From NCBI GenBank assembly GCA_004298155.1, contig SCRD01000021.1:1-57215 (forward strand): 57,215 nt of DNA. The letters are read 5' to 3'. Source of the stretch: Acidobacteriota bacterium (GTDB lineage: Bacteria > Acidobacteriota > Terriglobia > UBA7540). The notes under the pieces are model-generated. The model was not told where the DNA came from, did not search any database, and worked only from the letters and a program-made list of their open reading frames with translations. The position numbers and the translations under genes were made by a program. This document shows, in pieces, positions 45,901-55,500 of this stretch (positions within the stretch are counted from its first letter, which is position 1; each line of letters begins with the position of its first letter).

Positions 45901-46764
45901 GTCGTTCGGCAACTGATTGACCTGGAAAGCTTTGTCACGTTGACCTATGCGCGCCTTGATGTAAACAACCGGCGCCTCGACCTGGTCGATTGCGGGCATA
46001 CTGGCATCGTTCAGGTTCACGGCGATTCGGGCGCCTGCGATATACTGCATGGGGACAATCTTCCCCTGGGAGTACGAGAAGGTGAAATCTATGATCAGAT
46101 TTCGGTACCCTTTGAATCCGGAGATCTTTTTTTCTTTTACTCCGATGGAATAACTGAGGCACGGAACAAGGCTGGGGAATTATTCGGTGTTGAGCGCCTG
46201 CTTGAAAGTATTGGAGTGAACAGCAGGCTGGACCCTTCTGCCTTCATCGAGGCCATTCGGAACAGCGTCGTTGCCTTTTCGGGTAGTGAGAGCCTGGCTG
46301 ACGATCTGACCGGCGTCGCGGTAAGAGTGGAAAGCCGGGAGACTGCTGTTGCCCGGGCGGATTTGGAGATCCGCAGTGATCTCAGATACCTGGGTGAGGC
46401 ACGAGAATTTGTGAATTCTTTTTGCCGAAGTCTCCCCGGGCCACCCCTCAGCCATGAGAGCATTTACTCACTTGAACTTGCTGTTAATGAGGCCACCTGC
46501 AATATTATGAAACACGCTTACCATGGCCGGGGTGATCGCTGGATTTATATGGAGGGAGAAGCTTTCCCCAGCCGTGTCGTTTTGCGCCTGTACCATCTTG
46601 GCGACCCCTTTGACCCCTCAGGGTTAGCCCCGCCGGCGCTTGATGGTTCGCGGGAGTCTGGTTTTGGCACATACATTATTTCCAAGAGCACAGATGACGT
46701 GAGATACTATCGCGACGAGCGCGGCATGAACTGTATCAGCCTTGTTAAAAAGCGAATCACATAG
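42901..46764 (+). CDS. Membrane sensor with PAS/GAF domains, SpoIIE phosphatase and HATPase
   Basis: ATG 42901 is used; a GTG at 42883 would add six residues. The 1287-residue protein begins with a DUF4118-like membrane region of about four spans (20-110). Three PAS domains (about 130-500), two GAF domains (about 510-670 and 690-850) and a coiled coil (about 850-910) follow. A SpoIIE/RsbU PP2C phosphatase (about 920-1140) has DVIVGDVMGKGIPAAL, FFFYSDGITEARN and LADDLTGVAV. The last domain is a HATPase of the RsbW type, with LELAVNEATCNIMKHAY and GFGTYII. Phosphatase and kinase of a partner switch are thus in one chain. The STAS antagonist gene lies 20 bp downstream and is the likely substrate. 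Confidence 0.92.
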   Translation: MPRRITESKVAGYPFALAGIAGVTIICVAFRQYVNETTVAMAMLLTVLLVAIFWGSKPALVASVFGLVCLNFFFLMASGFSAVEDTENFIALTTFLVTSLTVGQLSARAKQRAAEADVERKEAKRANAYNRTLLDSAIDPLMTIGKDGRITDVNPATEAATGHSRAELIGTDFSDYFSDPAMARAGYQRVFREGVVRNYALEIRHRDGHETPVLYNASVYHDETGDVAGVFAAARDITDRKKAEAALSESEANLRKAQGIAHVGSWLLDISTNKFSCSDEVYRIFGLRKTQAPTYEDFLSAIHPDDREMVKQSWGAALRGSPFNVEHRILVGERGKWVRERGTVEFDLDNKPIRGIGTVQDVTERRLAEDRLRRSSDEIHDLYNNAPCGYHSVDRDGTIVRMNYTELSWLGYSSVEVVGRKKLSDILTRESRKTYEECFANFKAEGVINDLEIDMVRKDGSVLPVLLSSTAVRDHDGNYVMSRSTVYDITARRSAEEAVRRLAQLQTVVAGLGEYALSGATLDKVMGEAVVRVSRALGTEFCRVMELLPGGDTCLLRWGVGWKPGYVGRATVSTGERSQAGFTLFSAEPVVTEDFRSEKRFAGSELLIEHGVVSGASVVIMTKEGPYGVLDAYSRNRRTFTGDEVSFLQAVSNILGSTIERFRAETQLLRINRANRALSLCNEAMVRATDEAEFLQRICDLIVEEGGYRFCWVGSADVNEAKSVRPLAHAGSEKGYLAALNITWADAERGRGPTGRSIRTRQMVLARNISTDPGMAPWREDALNRGYGSSIAIPLLVDSGVFGALNIYAAEPDAFGDEEVHLLAELANDLAFGITALRTRVEREKAEEGIRKLNAELEQRVIERTAELQAANTLKDEHLAREQAVTAELGRAHEREAEVGYKIQRTLLLDQPPVDVPGLRVAALTIPSQRIDGDFYVFFRHRDQCLDVIVGDVMGKGIPAALVGAATKSYFLKALSHLNAFSRDGKLPEPKEIVMLSHAEVVRQLIDLESFVTLTYARLDVNNRRLDLVDCGHTGIVQVHGDSGACDILHGDNLPLGVREGEIYDQISVPFESGDLFFFYSDGITEARNKAGELFGVERLLESIGVNSRLDPSAFIEAIRNSVVAFSGSESLADDLTGVAVRVESRETAVARADLEIRSDLRYLGEAREFVNSFCRSLPGPPLSHESIYSLELAVNEATCNIMKHAYHGRGDRWIYMEGEAFPSRVVLRLYHLGDPFDPSGLAPPALDGSRESGFGTYIISKSTDDVRYYRDERGMNCISLVKKRIT

Positions 46765-46784
46765 AAAGAAGGGGAAAAGAGCCG

Positions 46785-47123
46785 ATGGAAGTAGCTGTTG
46801 ATCAAATTGGGGAAGTAGGTGTTGCAGAAGTGCCAGTCGATGAACTGGATGCCAGCAACGCGCCGGAGTTCAAACGCGACATCACGCCTGTTGTGGAAAA
46901 GAACAAAAAGCTCGTGCTTGACATGAACCGGCTCCATTTTGTGGACAGTTCAGGGCTGGGAGCGATTCTCTCCTGCCTGCGGCAGTTGAGCGCCAAAGGT
47001 GGAGACCTGAAGCTTTGTTGCATGTCTAAGCAGGTGAAGGCGGCCTTTGAACTTGTGCGCATGCACCGGATCTTTGATATCTATCCCACCAGGGAGGAAG
47101 CCATTCGGGCATTCGAGCCCTAG
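46785..47123 (+). CDS. STAS-domain anti-anti-sigma factor (SpoIIAA/RsbV type)
   Basis: The 112-residue protein is a single STAS domain. The conserved segment around the phosphorylatable Ser reads LHFVDSSGLGAILSC (about 50-64), and VPVDELDASNAPEFKRDI lies at the start. A GGGG-rich ribosome site precedes ATG 46785. The gene directly follows the SpoIIE/HATPase sensor (20 bp), so the pair should form a partner-switching module. The phosphatase would dephosphorylate this protein to release a target sigma factor or other partner. No sigma factor gene is nearby, so the final target is unknown. Confidence 0.93.
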   Translation: MEVAVDQIGEVGVAEVPVDELDASNAPEFKRDITPVVEKNKKLVLDMNRLHFVDSSGLGAILSCLRQLSAKGGDLKLCCMSKQVKAAFELVRMHRIFDIYPTREEAIRAFEP

Positions 47124-47281
47124 CGATAAAACCGGCAAAAAACTTTAATTTTGTGGGAGGATAATGTTCCCCAGACCCTCGCGTGCAGTCTTTCAGGCAG
47201 GGGTGCAATGCGGAGATCTTTTGCAGCATGCCGGGCTTTTCCGCAAAAAGAGACCTGGGTTTTATGCGTTAAGGTAGAGGC

Positions 47282-49756
47282 ATGGAAAGAAAGCAAGTTC
47301 TGCCGAAACTGGAATACTTACCTGGGGGAGTTTCCGCTTCTTCTGTTGCGGATTCAATCCGACGGCATGTTAAGTATTCTCTGGCGGAACCCTGGCGCGA
47401 CCTTTCATCAAATGAGCTGCTCACAGCCGTGGCGCTCTCCGTTCGCGACCTCCTGACGGAACGGATGCTCGAGACTGAAGAGTATTTCCGCGCTGGGGAT
47501 TTCAAGAGCCTCAGTTACATTTCCATTGAATTTCTCATTGGACAGTCACTTTCCAATCATCTGCACAATCTCCGCATCTTTGAACTTTACCGGCAGGCGT
47601 GTGCAAACCTCGGTATCGACCTGGACTCTGTGGAAGAAGCAGAAGGAGACGCCGCGCTGGGGAATGGTGGACTGGGCCGCCTGGCGGCCTGCTTTCTCGA
47701 TTCACTCGCCACTCTGGGCATGCCTGCATATGGCTACGGTATTAACTACGAGTATGGCCTCTTCAAGCAGGAAATAGACAACGGATACCAGCAGGAGAAG
47801 CCCGAAAACTGGGCGGCGGAGGGCAGTCCGTGGGAAATCGGGCGACCTGAGGCGGCATGCCTCGTTCCCATCTATGGCCACATTGAGCACGCTCTTGATC
47901 GTGACGGCGGATACAACCCCATGTGGATGGGCTGGAAAATCCTGATCGGTGTTCCCTACGACATGTTGATTTCGGGCTACGGCGGAAGGGTCGCGAATAT
48001 TCTGCGGCTCTATTCAGCTCGCTCGTCCATGGATTTCGACATGAGGATTTTCAACGATGGGGATTACTTCAAAGCGGTTGAGCAGAAGATCGCATCGGAG
48101 ACTATTTCCAAGGTTCTCTATCCGTCCGATGCCGTGGTTGCCGGCAGGGAACTGCGCCTTGTGCAGGAATATTTTCTTGCGGCGTGCGCCGTCCGGGATA
48201 CCGTTCAGAGGTTCGAGCGGAATCACAATAACTTCCGCGAGTTTCCTGAAAAGATTGCTATTCAACTGAACGATACGCATCCGGCCCTCGCTGTTGTAGA
48301 GTTGATGCGGATTTTGGTGGATGAGAAGGCACTGGAGTGGTCGGACGCGTGGGAAATCACACAAGCAACCTTTGGGTTCACCAACCACACGCTGGTGCCG
48401 GAGGCTTTGGAGCAATGGCCTGTGCCGTTGTTGCAATATGTGATTCCGCGCCATTTGCAAATTATTTACGAGATCAACGGACGCTTCCTCGAGCACATCT
48501 CAACCGTTTGCCCTGGAGATCCGGCGCTGCTGAAGAGAGTGTCTCTGATTGAGGAATCGAAGCCACAACAGGTGCGCATGACGAACCTGGCGATGGTTGG
48601 GTCTCATTCGATCAACGGAGTTTCCGCTATTCATACGGGTTTGATTAAGACATCACTGGCGCCCGACCTTTATAAGCTCTGTCCTGAGAAATTCAACAAC
48701 AAGACCAATGGCATAACGCCACGCCGGTGGTTGCTGAAAGCCAACCCGGGACTCGCCAGCCTGGTAACGGCCACGATTGGCGATAACTGGATCACCGATC
48801 TTGCCCAGCTTAGAAAGCTTGAAGACCACGTTGGCGACACCACTTTTCGCGCTGAATTCCGAAAGACCAAAGCATCGAACAAGGTTGAATTGGCGCGAAT
48901 CATTCAAGACAACGTGCGGGTCAAAGTGGACCCGGATTCTCTGTTTGATGTCCAGGTCAAGCGCATTCACTCCTACAAGCGGCAACTCCTGAACGTGTTG
49001 CATATAACCGATCAATACCTGGCGTTGATCGAGGACGGACGCAAACCGGTTGTGCCAAGAACGCATATCTTTGCCGGCAAGGCCGCGCCCGGTTATTGGA
49101 AAGCCAAGCAGGTTATTAAGCTGATTCATGAAGTGGCACGGGTAATCAACAATGACTCGCGTGCTCAGGAGTGGATCAAAGTGGTTTTTCTCCCTGATTA
49201 TCGGGTCTCGCTGGCAGAGCGGATCTTTCCCGCTGTTGACCTTGGTGAGCAGATTTCAACGGCCGGCATGGAGGCTTCCGGGACCAGCAACATGAAGATG
49301 ACGCTGAATGGCGCCATCACGATTGGCACCCTGGATGGAGCAAACATCGAGATTCGCGACGAGGTTGGAGAAGAGAATATTTTTATCTTCGGCCACGAGG
49401 CGCATGAGCTGCTGGACATGAGAATTCGGCATACGTATCAGCCTCGGGCATATTACGACCGTGATCCCAGAATTAAGCGCATCGTTGATGCCTTTGGCTC
49501 CGACCTTTTTTCTCCACGGGAATCAGGCCTATTTCAGTGGATTTATGACGATCTTCTTGATGAAAATGACGAATACTTCCATCTTGCGGATCTGCCTTCC
49601 TATCTGGAGGCTCAGGAAAAAGCAAGCGCTGCCTATTGCGACCCGGATCGATGGACATCGATGTCACTGTTGAATGTGTCGAGAGTCGGGAGATTCTCCA
49701 GCGATCGCGTCATCGCAGAATATGCCCGTGAGATATGGAACTTGAAGGCTGTTTGA
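47282..49756 (+). CDS. glgP: Glycogen/alpha-glucan phosphorylase
   Basis: The 824-residue enzyme cleaves terminal alpha-1,4-glucose from glycogen to glucose-1-phosphate, using pyridoxal phosphate, in the cytoplasm. Typical motifs are visible: YISIEFLIGQSLSNHL, GNGGLGRLAACFLDS, FTNHTLVPEALEQWP, NGITPRRWL, RIHSYKRQLLN and the PLP-Lys segment EASGTSNMKMTLNGA. The length is normal for the bacterial enzyme. ATG 47282 has AGAGG nearby. Its stop directly abuts the stop of the convergent debranching-enzyme gene, which completes the same pathway. Confidence 0.96.
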   Translation: MERKQVLPKLEYLPGGVSASSVADSIRRHVKYSLAEPWRDLSSNELLTAVALSVRDLLTERMLETEEYFRAGDFKSLSYISIEFLIGQSLSNHLHNLRIFELYRQACANLGIDLDSVEEAEGDAALGNGGLGRLAACFLDSLATLGMPAYGYGINYEYGLFKQEIDNGYQQEKPENWAAEGSPWEIGRPEAACLVPIYGHIEHALDRDGGYNPMWMGWKILIGVPYDMLISGYGGRVANILRLYSARSSMDFDMRIFNDGDYFKAVEQKIASETISKVLYPSDAVVAGRELRLVQEYFLAACAVRDTVQRFERNHNNFREFPEKIAIQLNDTHPALAVVELMRILVDEKALEWSDAWEITQATFGFTNHTLVPEALEQWPVPLLQYVIPRHLQIIYEINGRFLEHISTVCPGDPALLKRVSLIEESKPQQVRMTNLAMVGSHSINGVSAIHTGLIKTSLAPDLYKLCPEKFNNKTNGITPRRWLLKANPGLASLVTATIGDNWITDLAQLRKLEDHVGDTTFRAEFRKTKASNKVELARIIQDNVRVKVDPDSLFDVQVKRIHSYKRQLLNVLHITDQYLALIEDGRKPVVPRTHIFAGKAAPGYWKAKQVIKLIHEVARVINNDSRAQEWIKVVFLPDYRVSLAERIFPAVDLGEQISTAGMEASGTSNMKMTLNGAITIGTLDGANIEIRDEVGEENIFIFGHEAHELLDMRIRHTYQPRAYYDRDPRIKRIVDAFGSDLFSPRESGLFQWIYDDLLDENDEYFHLADLPSYLEAQEKASAAYCDPDRWTSMSLLNVSRVGRFSSDRVIAEYAREIWNLKAV

Positions 49757-51982
49757 TCAGCGTGTTTCAAGGATGACCGCCGCGCTGCCCGCAATCAGAT
49801 AACTTGATGGATTTCTGAGCAAGACTGCAGCCCCGAGAGTGTAAAAATTACGAGCTGTGGGACGAGTGGTGTCCACAGCCAGGTGCCATCTCCCAGAACG
49901 CGGGACCGGCAGTGCAAATCTGATTCCGGTGTTGTCAGCGTTGAATATGAGGAAAAGTTCGGGACTATTCTCCCCGCGGATCAGGCAGGCCAGGGACTTC
50001 TGGCGGGGATCGAACCAGTCCGGCCTCTTACCCTTCGGATCAAACCACTGAAGTTCTTCTTCAGCATAGTAGGCCTCCCGGCGCAATACGGGATGCGCCC
50101 GGCGGAGCCCAAGCACGCCACGGGCAAATTGAAAGATGTCGCGGTTCCGCTTAAGCAATGACCAGTCTACCCAGCTGATCTCATTGTCCTGGCAGTAGGC
50201 GTTGTTGTTTCCAAGCTGAGTGCGGCGGAATTCGTCTCCGGCAAGAAACATGGGCACGCCGCGAGAGATGGCCAGCGTCAGCAGCATATTCTTGATCTGC
50301 CGGCAGCGGATTGCCGCAATTGCAGCGTCGTTCGTTTCTCCCTCCGCACCATAATTGTTGCTGTAGTCTGCATTTGTTCCGTCACGATTTCCCTCGCCGT
50401 TCGCCTCGTTGTGTTTCTGGGAATAGCTGACCAGGTCATTCATGGTGAATCCGTCATGACAGGTAACGAAATTGATGCTGCACTCCGGCCCCTTGCCTGA
50501 TCTGTGGTAAAGATCCTGGCTTCCGGTGATGCGGCTGGCGAAGTAAGGGGCCATCCCTTCGTCGCCCCGCCAGAACTTTCGAATGTCGTCCCGGTAATGC
50601 CCATTCCACTCGGCCCAGCGATAGAAAGAAAAACCTCCCACCTGGTAAGCTCCGGCGGCGTCCCACGCCTCGGCGATCAGCTTGGCATCGCGCAGGATTG
50701 GGTCCTCTGCGATTCGTTCCAGCAAAGGCGCGTCGGAGAGGATATTGCCGTTACGGTCCCGCCCCAGCACCGATGCCAGATCAAACCGAAAGCCGTCCAC
50801 GTGCATCTCGATTACCCAGTAGCGCAGTGCGTCCAGGATCAGGTCGCGCACCACAGGGTGTGTGGCATTCAGCGTCTGGCCCGTGCCGGAAAAGTCGCGG
50901 TAATATCGTTTGTCGTCTGCAAGCCAGTAGTATATTGCGTTGTCGATACCCCGAAAGCAGACGGTCGGCCCCATTTCGTTGCCTTCGACCGTATGGTTGA
51001 ACACAACGTCGACAATGATCTCGAGTCCCGCGCGGTGAAAGTCCCGCACCATCTCCTTGAATTCGAGGACCTGCGCACCTTCCTCATGCACGCTGGCGTA
51101 TGCTGCCTTCGGAGAAAAAAAGTTGAGCGGATCGTAGCCCCAGAAGTTGCGCAGGCGCCTGCCAGTCTGGGGGTTGATGCGCGGCATATGAAACTCGTTA
51201 AATTCCTGCACCGGCATCAGTTCCACTGCAGTTACGCCGAGATCCTTCAGGTAAGGGATCTTTTCGGTCAGGCCGTGGTATGTCCCTGGAAATGAAACGG
51301 CGGAGCTCGGATGGATCGTAAAGCCCCGCACGTGAAGTTCGTAGATGATGGTTGATTCCCAGGGAAGCCGGAGCGGCTGGTCATCCTGCCAGTCGAAATC
51401 GGGATGCGTCACTATGCACTTGGGGGCTGTCGCGGCGCTATCCAAAGTGGAATATGACATATCCCGAAGCGGGGATAAGGGATCGTAGCCCAGGGCCTTG
51501 CGATAACTGCGGCCCGGAACGGGTGCGATTGCCTTGGCGCAGGTGTCTACCACAAGCTTGTCGGGATTAAACCTGTGCCCTTCATGTGGAGCATAGGGTC
51601 CGGCAAAGCGATATGCATAGAGCTGCCCGGGACGGATACCTTCCAGCCAGACGTGCCACACATCGCCCGTTTTGTTCCGCGTCGGGTTCAGCAGAATGGT
51701 CCGGGTCGGCATGGCGTCCTCAGGACGGTTGAAAAGGTCCAGGCGCACACCTGTTGCGTGGCGGCTGAATATGGCAAAGTTGACACCGTTGGCCCGGAGG
51801 GTTGCCCCCAGAGGGAAGGGGACGCCCGACCGTACCGATTGGACTTCACACAACCTTAGCAGCCTCTCCAGTTGGGCAAGCTCTTCCGTGCTTGGGGCGC
51901 TCCGGCGATCGGATGTTGGTTTTAGAGGTCTGTCGGTTTTTTCAGGGTTCTCGGGTTGAGATGTTTGGGGATCTTTCGGCAT
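49757..51982 (-). CDS. glgX: Glycogen debranching enzyme (GH13, GlgX type)
   Basis: The 741-residue enzyme hydrolyses alpha-1,6 branches of phosphorylase-limit glycogen. An N-terminal CBM48-type domain (about 50-160, GVNFAIFSRHATGVRLDLFN) precedes the GH13 barrel with its regions: IVDVVFNHTVEGNE, DGFRFDLASVLGRD (nucleophile Asp), LIAEAWDAAGAY (acid Glu) and NFVTCHDGFTMNDL. The first 35 residues are a charged, Pro-rich leader without a signal. The gene is convergent with glgP with no base between the stop codons. This phosphorylase plus debrancher set is the usual glycogen-breakdown pair. Confidence 0.95.
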   Translation of the reverse strand: MPKDPQTSQPENPEKTDRPLKPTSDRRSAPSTEELAQLERLLRLCEVQSVRSGVPFPLGATLRANGVNFAIFSRHATGVRLDLFNRPEDAMPTRTILLNPTRNKTGDVWHVWLEGIRPGQLYAYRFAGPYAPHEGHRFNPDKLVVDTCAKAIAPVPGRSYRKALGYDPLSPLRDMSYSTLDSAATAPKCIVTHPDFDWQDDQPLRLPWESTIIYELHVRGFTIHPSSAVSFPGTYHGLTEKIPYLKDLGVTAVELMPVQEFNEFHMPRINPQTGRRLRNFWGYDPLNFFSPKAAYASVHEEGAQVLEFKEMVRDFHRAGLEIIVDVVFNHTVEGNEMGPTVCFRGIDNAIYYWLADDKRYYRDFSGTGQTLNATHPVVRDLILDALRYWVIEMHVDGFRFDLASVLGRDRNGNILSDAPLLERIAEDPILRDAKLIAEAWDAAGAYQVGGFSFYRWAEWNGHYRDDIRKFWRGDEGMAPYFASRITGSQDLYHRSGKGPECSINFVTCHDGFTMNDLVSYSQKHNEANGEGNRDGTNADYSNNYGAEGETNDAAIAAIRCRQIKNMLLTLAISRGVPMFLAGDEFRRTQLGNNNAYCQDNEISWVDWSLLKRNRDIFQFARGVLGLRRAHPVLRREAYYAEEELQWFDPKGKRPDWFDPRQKSLACLIRGENSPELFLIFNADNTGIRFALPVPRSGRWHLAVDTTRPTARNFYTLGAAVLLRNPSSYLIAGSAAVILETR

Positions 51983-52552
51983 GGGAAACGCTTACCTTGG
52001 GGCATACCAGGCCTGAGGCTTGTTTCATGAGGTCTCATGGCCTGCAGCGCTTGCTCTTAGCCACGCGGTGCAGTGGCGCGTTCAACCAGTTCTCAGAAGG
52101 CAGGCCGCAGTGATTTTACCTTCACAGCCAGCAGTATAGCAGCGCCTCTGGCGGGCAGCAATTGCCGAGCTTCGGTCTGTTCAACTAAAGAACCAAGCGC
52201 AGGGGGGCATGGATCTGGAAGGATCTCGTCGCTCATTTCCTGCTGGAAGCGGTCCCCGAACACTCTGCGCACAGGGAGACGATTTGTCATGATCAATCGA
52301 CTGCTTTCCTGCATCCTTGCAGGGGTCTAGCCCGCCTTAAGCACAACACTTGCGTATCGGAGGCGCTTTAGCTTCCCTCCAATTGCTTAAAACTCTGGAC
52401 AACACGTTGCATGGAGAAGGCATGGAGTCATTTCTTGGGCGACGGTGCTCCAAGATGCACTCCAATGCCTGGAGAGGTCTGAGAAGATCCATTTGCATTC
52501 GTAAGAATGCTTTGTCTGGCGGCACAACCTTGTGAAATTCTCTTGCAGCCAC
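51983..52552. other. Intergenic region without a convincing gene
   Basis: This 570-bp stretch lies upstream of glgX and downstream of the GH38 gene, both leftward. The ORF at 52093-52314 (minus strand, 73 codons) has no domain or good start. CCTGCA/TGCAGG (52312-52327) could form a 6-bp stem around TCCT. The promoter of glgX should lie near 52000-52100. Confidence 0.4.
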
Positions 52553-55500
52553 TTACCTCACAGGCGGAGAAAGCGTCGGAGAGCCTTTAACTCGCACGGT
52601 AACGATCTGGTGAGGCACGATATTGAATGTAAAACCGTGTGGTCTGATTGCAGAGATGCGTTTCTCGTTCCCCTCCATTGCGTTGCACAACCATGCTGAA
52701 CTGATGTTCAGCAGTGATGTTTCAACTTCAACTTCGCTGGGCTGCCCGCTCATATTGAGAAACCGCATGATGGTTCCATCGCCATCCTGGGCCTGCTTCC
52801 ACGTGTCCAGCACCACGTCGCGATCGCTGATGCGGAGGAAACTACCTTCTGTCCCGTTCAGCGGGCGCGAGGTATTGATAGCTTTGTCCTGCGGAACGAT
52901 GTTGTTAATCTCCAGGGGCGTTATCTCTTCCCATCCGAGCCGGCTTAACTCCGTGGGGTTTGTTCTAACGTCGCTCGTGATTACATAACGGAAGGTGAAA
53001 TCGCCGCCCTGGCCCCCGCGGTAATTTGTGTCCCAGTAGTTGTTCATAACGTAAGAAAATATAGTTCCTTTGCGGTTGCCGAATTCCATAGGCCAGGTCC
53101 CGCGGGCGATGTCGCCCAGCGTCACCATCGAAGCATCCAGCGGCAGGACTGAAGCGGAGACACCCTCCTGTTCAGCCGAGACCCAGTGCTGGGCCGAAAA
53201 CCACTCCAGCCCCGCGCCCGGCAGCATATCTTTTGCAGGATTAACATCACCATTCTGGATCTCGTAATGAAATTCCGGATTGGACATTGCGAACGGGAAG
53301 GCGAAATAGACCCCTTCCTTAGAAAGGACATCTTTCTTCTGAATGTGGTTGATGAGCTCAATCTTTTTGTGTTCGTTGAACAATAAGACAGTAGTTTCAA
53401 TTCTCGGAGTATTGATGGCGGAGCTCACCATGCGTGCTTCAGTTCCAAACGGAGTCTTAAAAACCGACAAGAGTCGTCCACCTGTCGCCGCGTGAGGCGT
53501 CAGATGGGGAAGGGGTGACACCGTCCGATATTGCACCAGCCGATTAGGCAAGTGATCGGCGCCTGTGACATAGATGTACTGGTCGAACCGATAGGGGCTT
53601 GAGGCGTTAACCAGCTCTTTGTTCAGTTGCTTGTCAAAGATGCCGCGGACCGCCCCCGCTCGCGGATCGAGTTCGACCTTGTAGTAAGGGCTCTCAATGG
53701 TTGTTTCCATTGTCGATGATGGCCCGGCAGGGTTCGAATTGCTCTCCCGCAGCGTGTAGGCTTTGTAACCAACCGCCGGGACATTCGTCGCCATGAAACG
53801 AACTCGGTGGTAGTCTTTGCCAGTGGAAAGCACCTCACAAAGTACAATCTGGTTTGTTGTCTTATCGATAAGCTCATGGCCGTTGGGTAAATCAAACTCT
53901 ACCAGCGCGCTCCGCTGCCAGTTGAGCGGATTGAAGACAATCAATGTCCCTTGTGGATCTGAAATCGAATCTGCTATCGAGCCCATGCTTCGCCGCAGAA
54001 CGTTGTCCACAAGCGACTGCGCGCGTGTGGCGCGGGAGTCTTTGACCTTGAGTTGCTCTCCGGATTCTTCGCTGTGAGGGTTCGAGACGCTCTGGTAAGA
54101 GGTCCAGGTGTGTTCGTCCATCAGCACCATGTTTTGCCACATGCGCCGCAGATTGTCCTGATTTGGAGCAATGCGGGAATTGACGAGTGAACTGATTGTC
54201 GAAAACTTTTCAGCCGATAGCGCCCGGCTCTCATTCTCCCTCTCGATTGCCGCATAATAGGCGTCGGACGCAATTCCGTCTTCCCAATAGGGTCCGCCAT
54301 CGCCGCTGATGGTCGGGATATCGTCACCGAATTGCCTGGTGATGTAGGTCATAGCCTTTTCGAACCCCGAATATTCGAGCTTCGGATAAGCGTAGATTTT
54401 GTTCCACGCGCTCACCAGGGCAGCCTGCTGCGGGAACAGGTCCTGATTTTCAGGCTGAGTGCCATAGAGCAGCACTGCGTCTGATTTGTAGCCCGGGTGT
54501 TCGTACATTTGCAGGAAAACTGGAAGCGAGTCATGGCCGGCAGCCACCTGCGGCGGCATGCCGAACAGGGTGAGCATCTGATGATAATGCCGCGAGTACC
54601 ACATCAGAATTTTTGACCCGTCAGGTCCCTGCCACCAGAAGGGAGTTCTTTCGTTCAGGTGTCCCAGCAGGAGAATGGGGCCACGGTAGTTGTCACTGGC
54701 AGCCACGAAGTATTTCAATCCGGCTGCCGCCAGAATGGAAGCGTAAGACCAGGTGTAAGACGGGACGTCAGTGATGGAGGCATAATCAAAAGCCGTGTTG
54801 TGTTCGTGGGCGAACTGGTAGCTGGGGTACAGGGATCGGATCAAAGTTTCGGCAGTAGGGAACCCCGTCAGCACGCTGGCGTACTGTGCAGGGATAAAGA
54901 TTTTGTGCTCCGCTATCATTTTTTCGAGCTTTTCTTTTTCCGCCGCGCTGCGTCCATCCAGAAACTTCTGGATTTCCCAATAACCATCGACACTGTAGCG
55001 AAAATCCGGATGCTTCCCGATCAAATCCATCGCTTCATCAAGCACACGCGCGTGAACTTCCGCCACTTTTGCCTGATAGTCGGTATAGCCCAGGTCCAGG
55101 TGTTCATTGGGAACGACGAAAAAGGTCCATTTCTTTCCCGGCGTGAGTTCCTGTGAGAAATGTTGCCGATGGCCGTTGATCCCGACGGTCACCTTACCCT
55201 GTGTGCTGGTCGTAAACTCCGGTATCTCGAATTGTGTTTTCTGTTCACCGAATTCCCTGTCTCTTTGAAGAGCTTTTCGGTAAGTCTTTCCCCCGATTTC
55301 AAGTTCGACATCCCCGGTCCGCGGCTGCTCGTTGCAACGGACGTAAACACTCACTGTCTCCTGTAGCTGCCCGTCCTGGTTGCGATAAAAGATAGTGGGA
55401 ACGATGGAAGCTGAAACCTGCCGGGCCTCAAAGTGCTCTGCCCTCTGGTGATCAAGTTCAATAGCATCGTACACAACGCCGGAGTCACCAGCCGAGGTTC

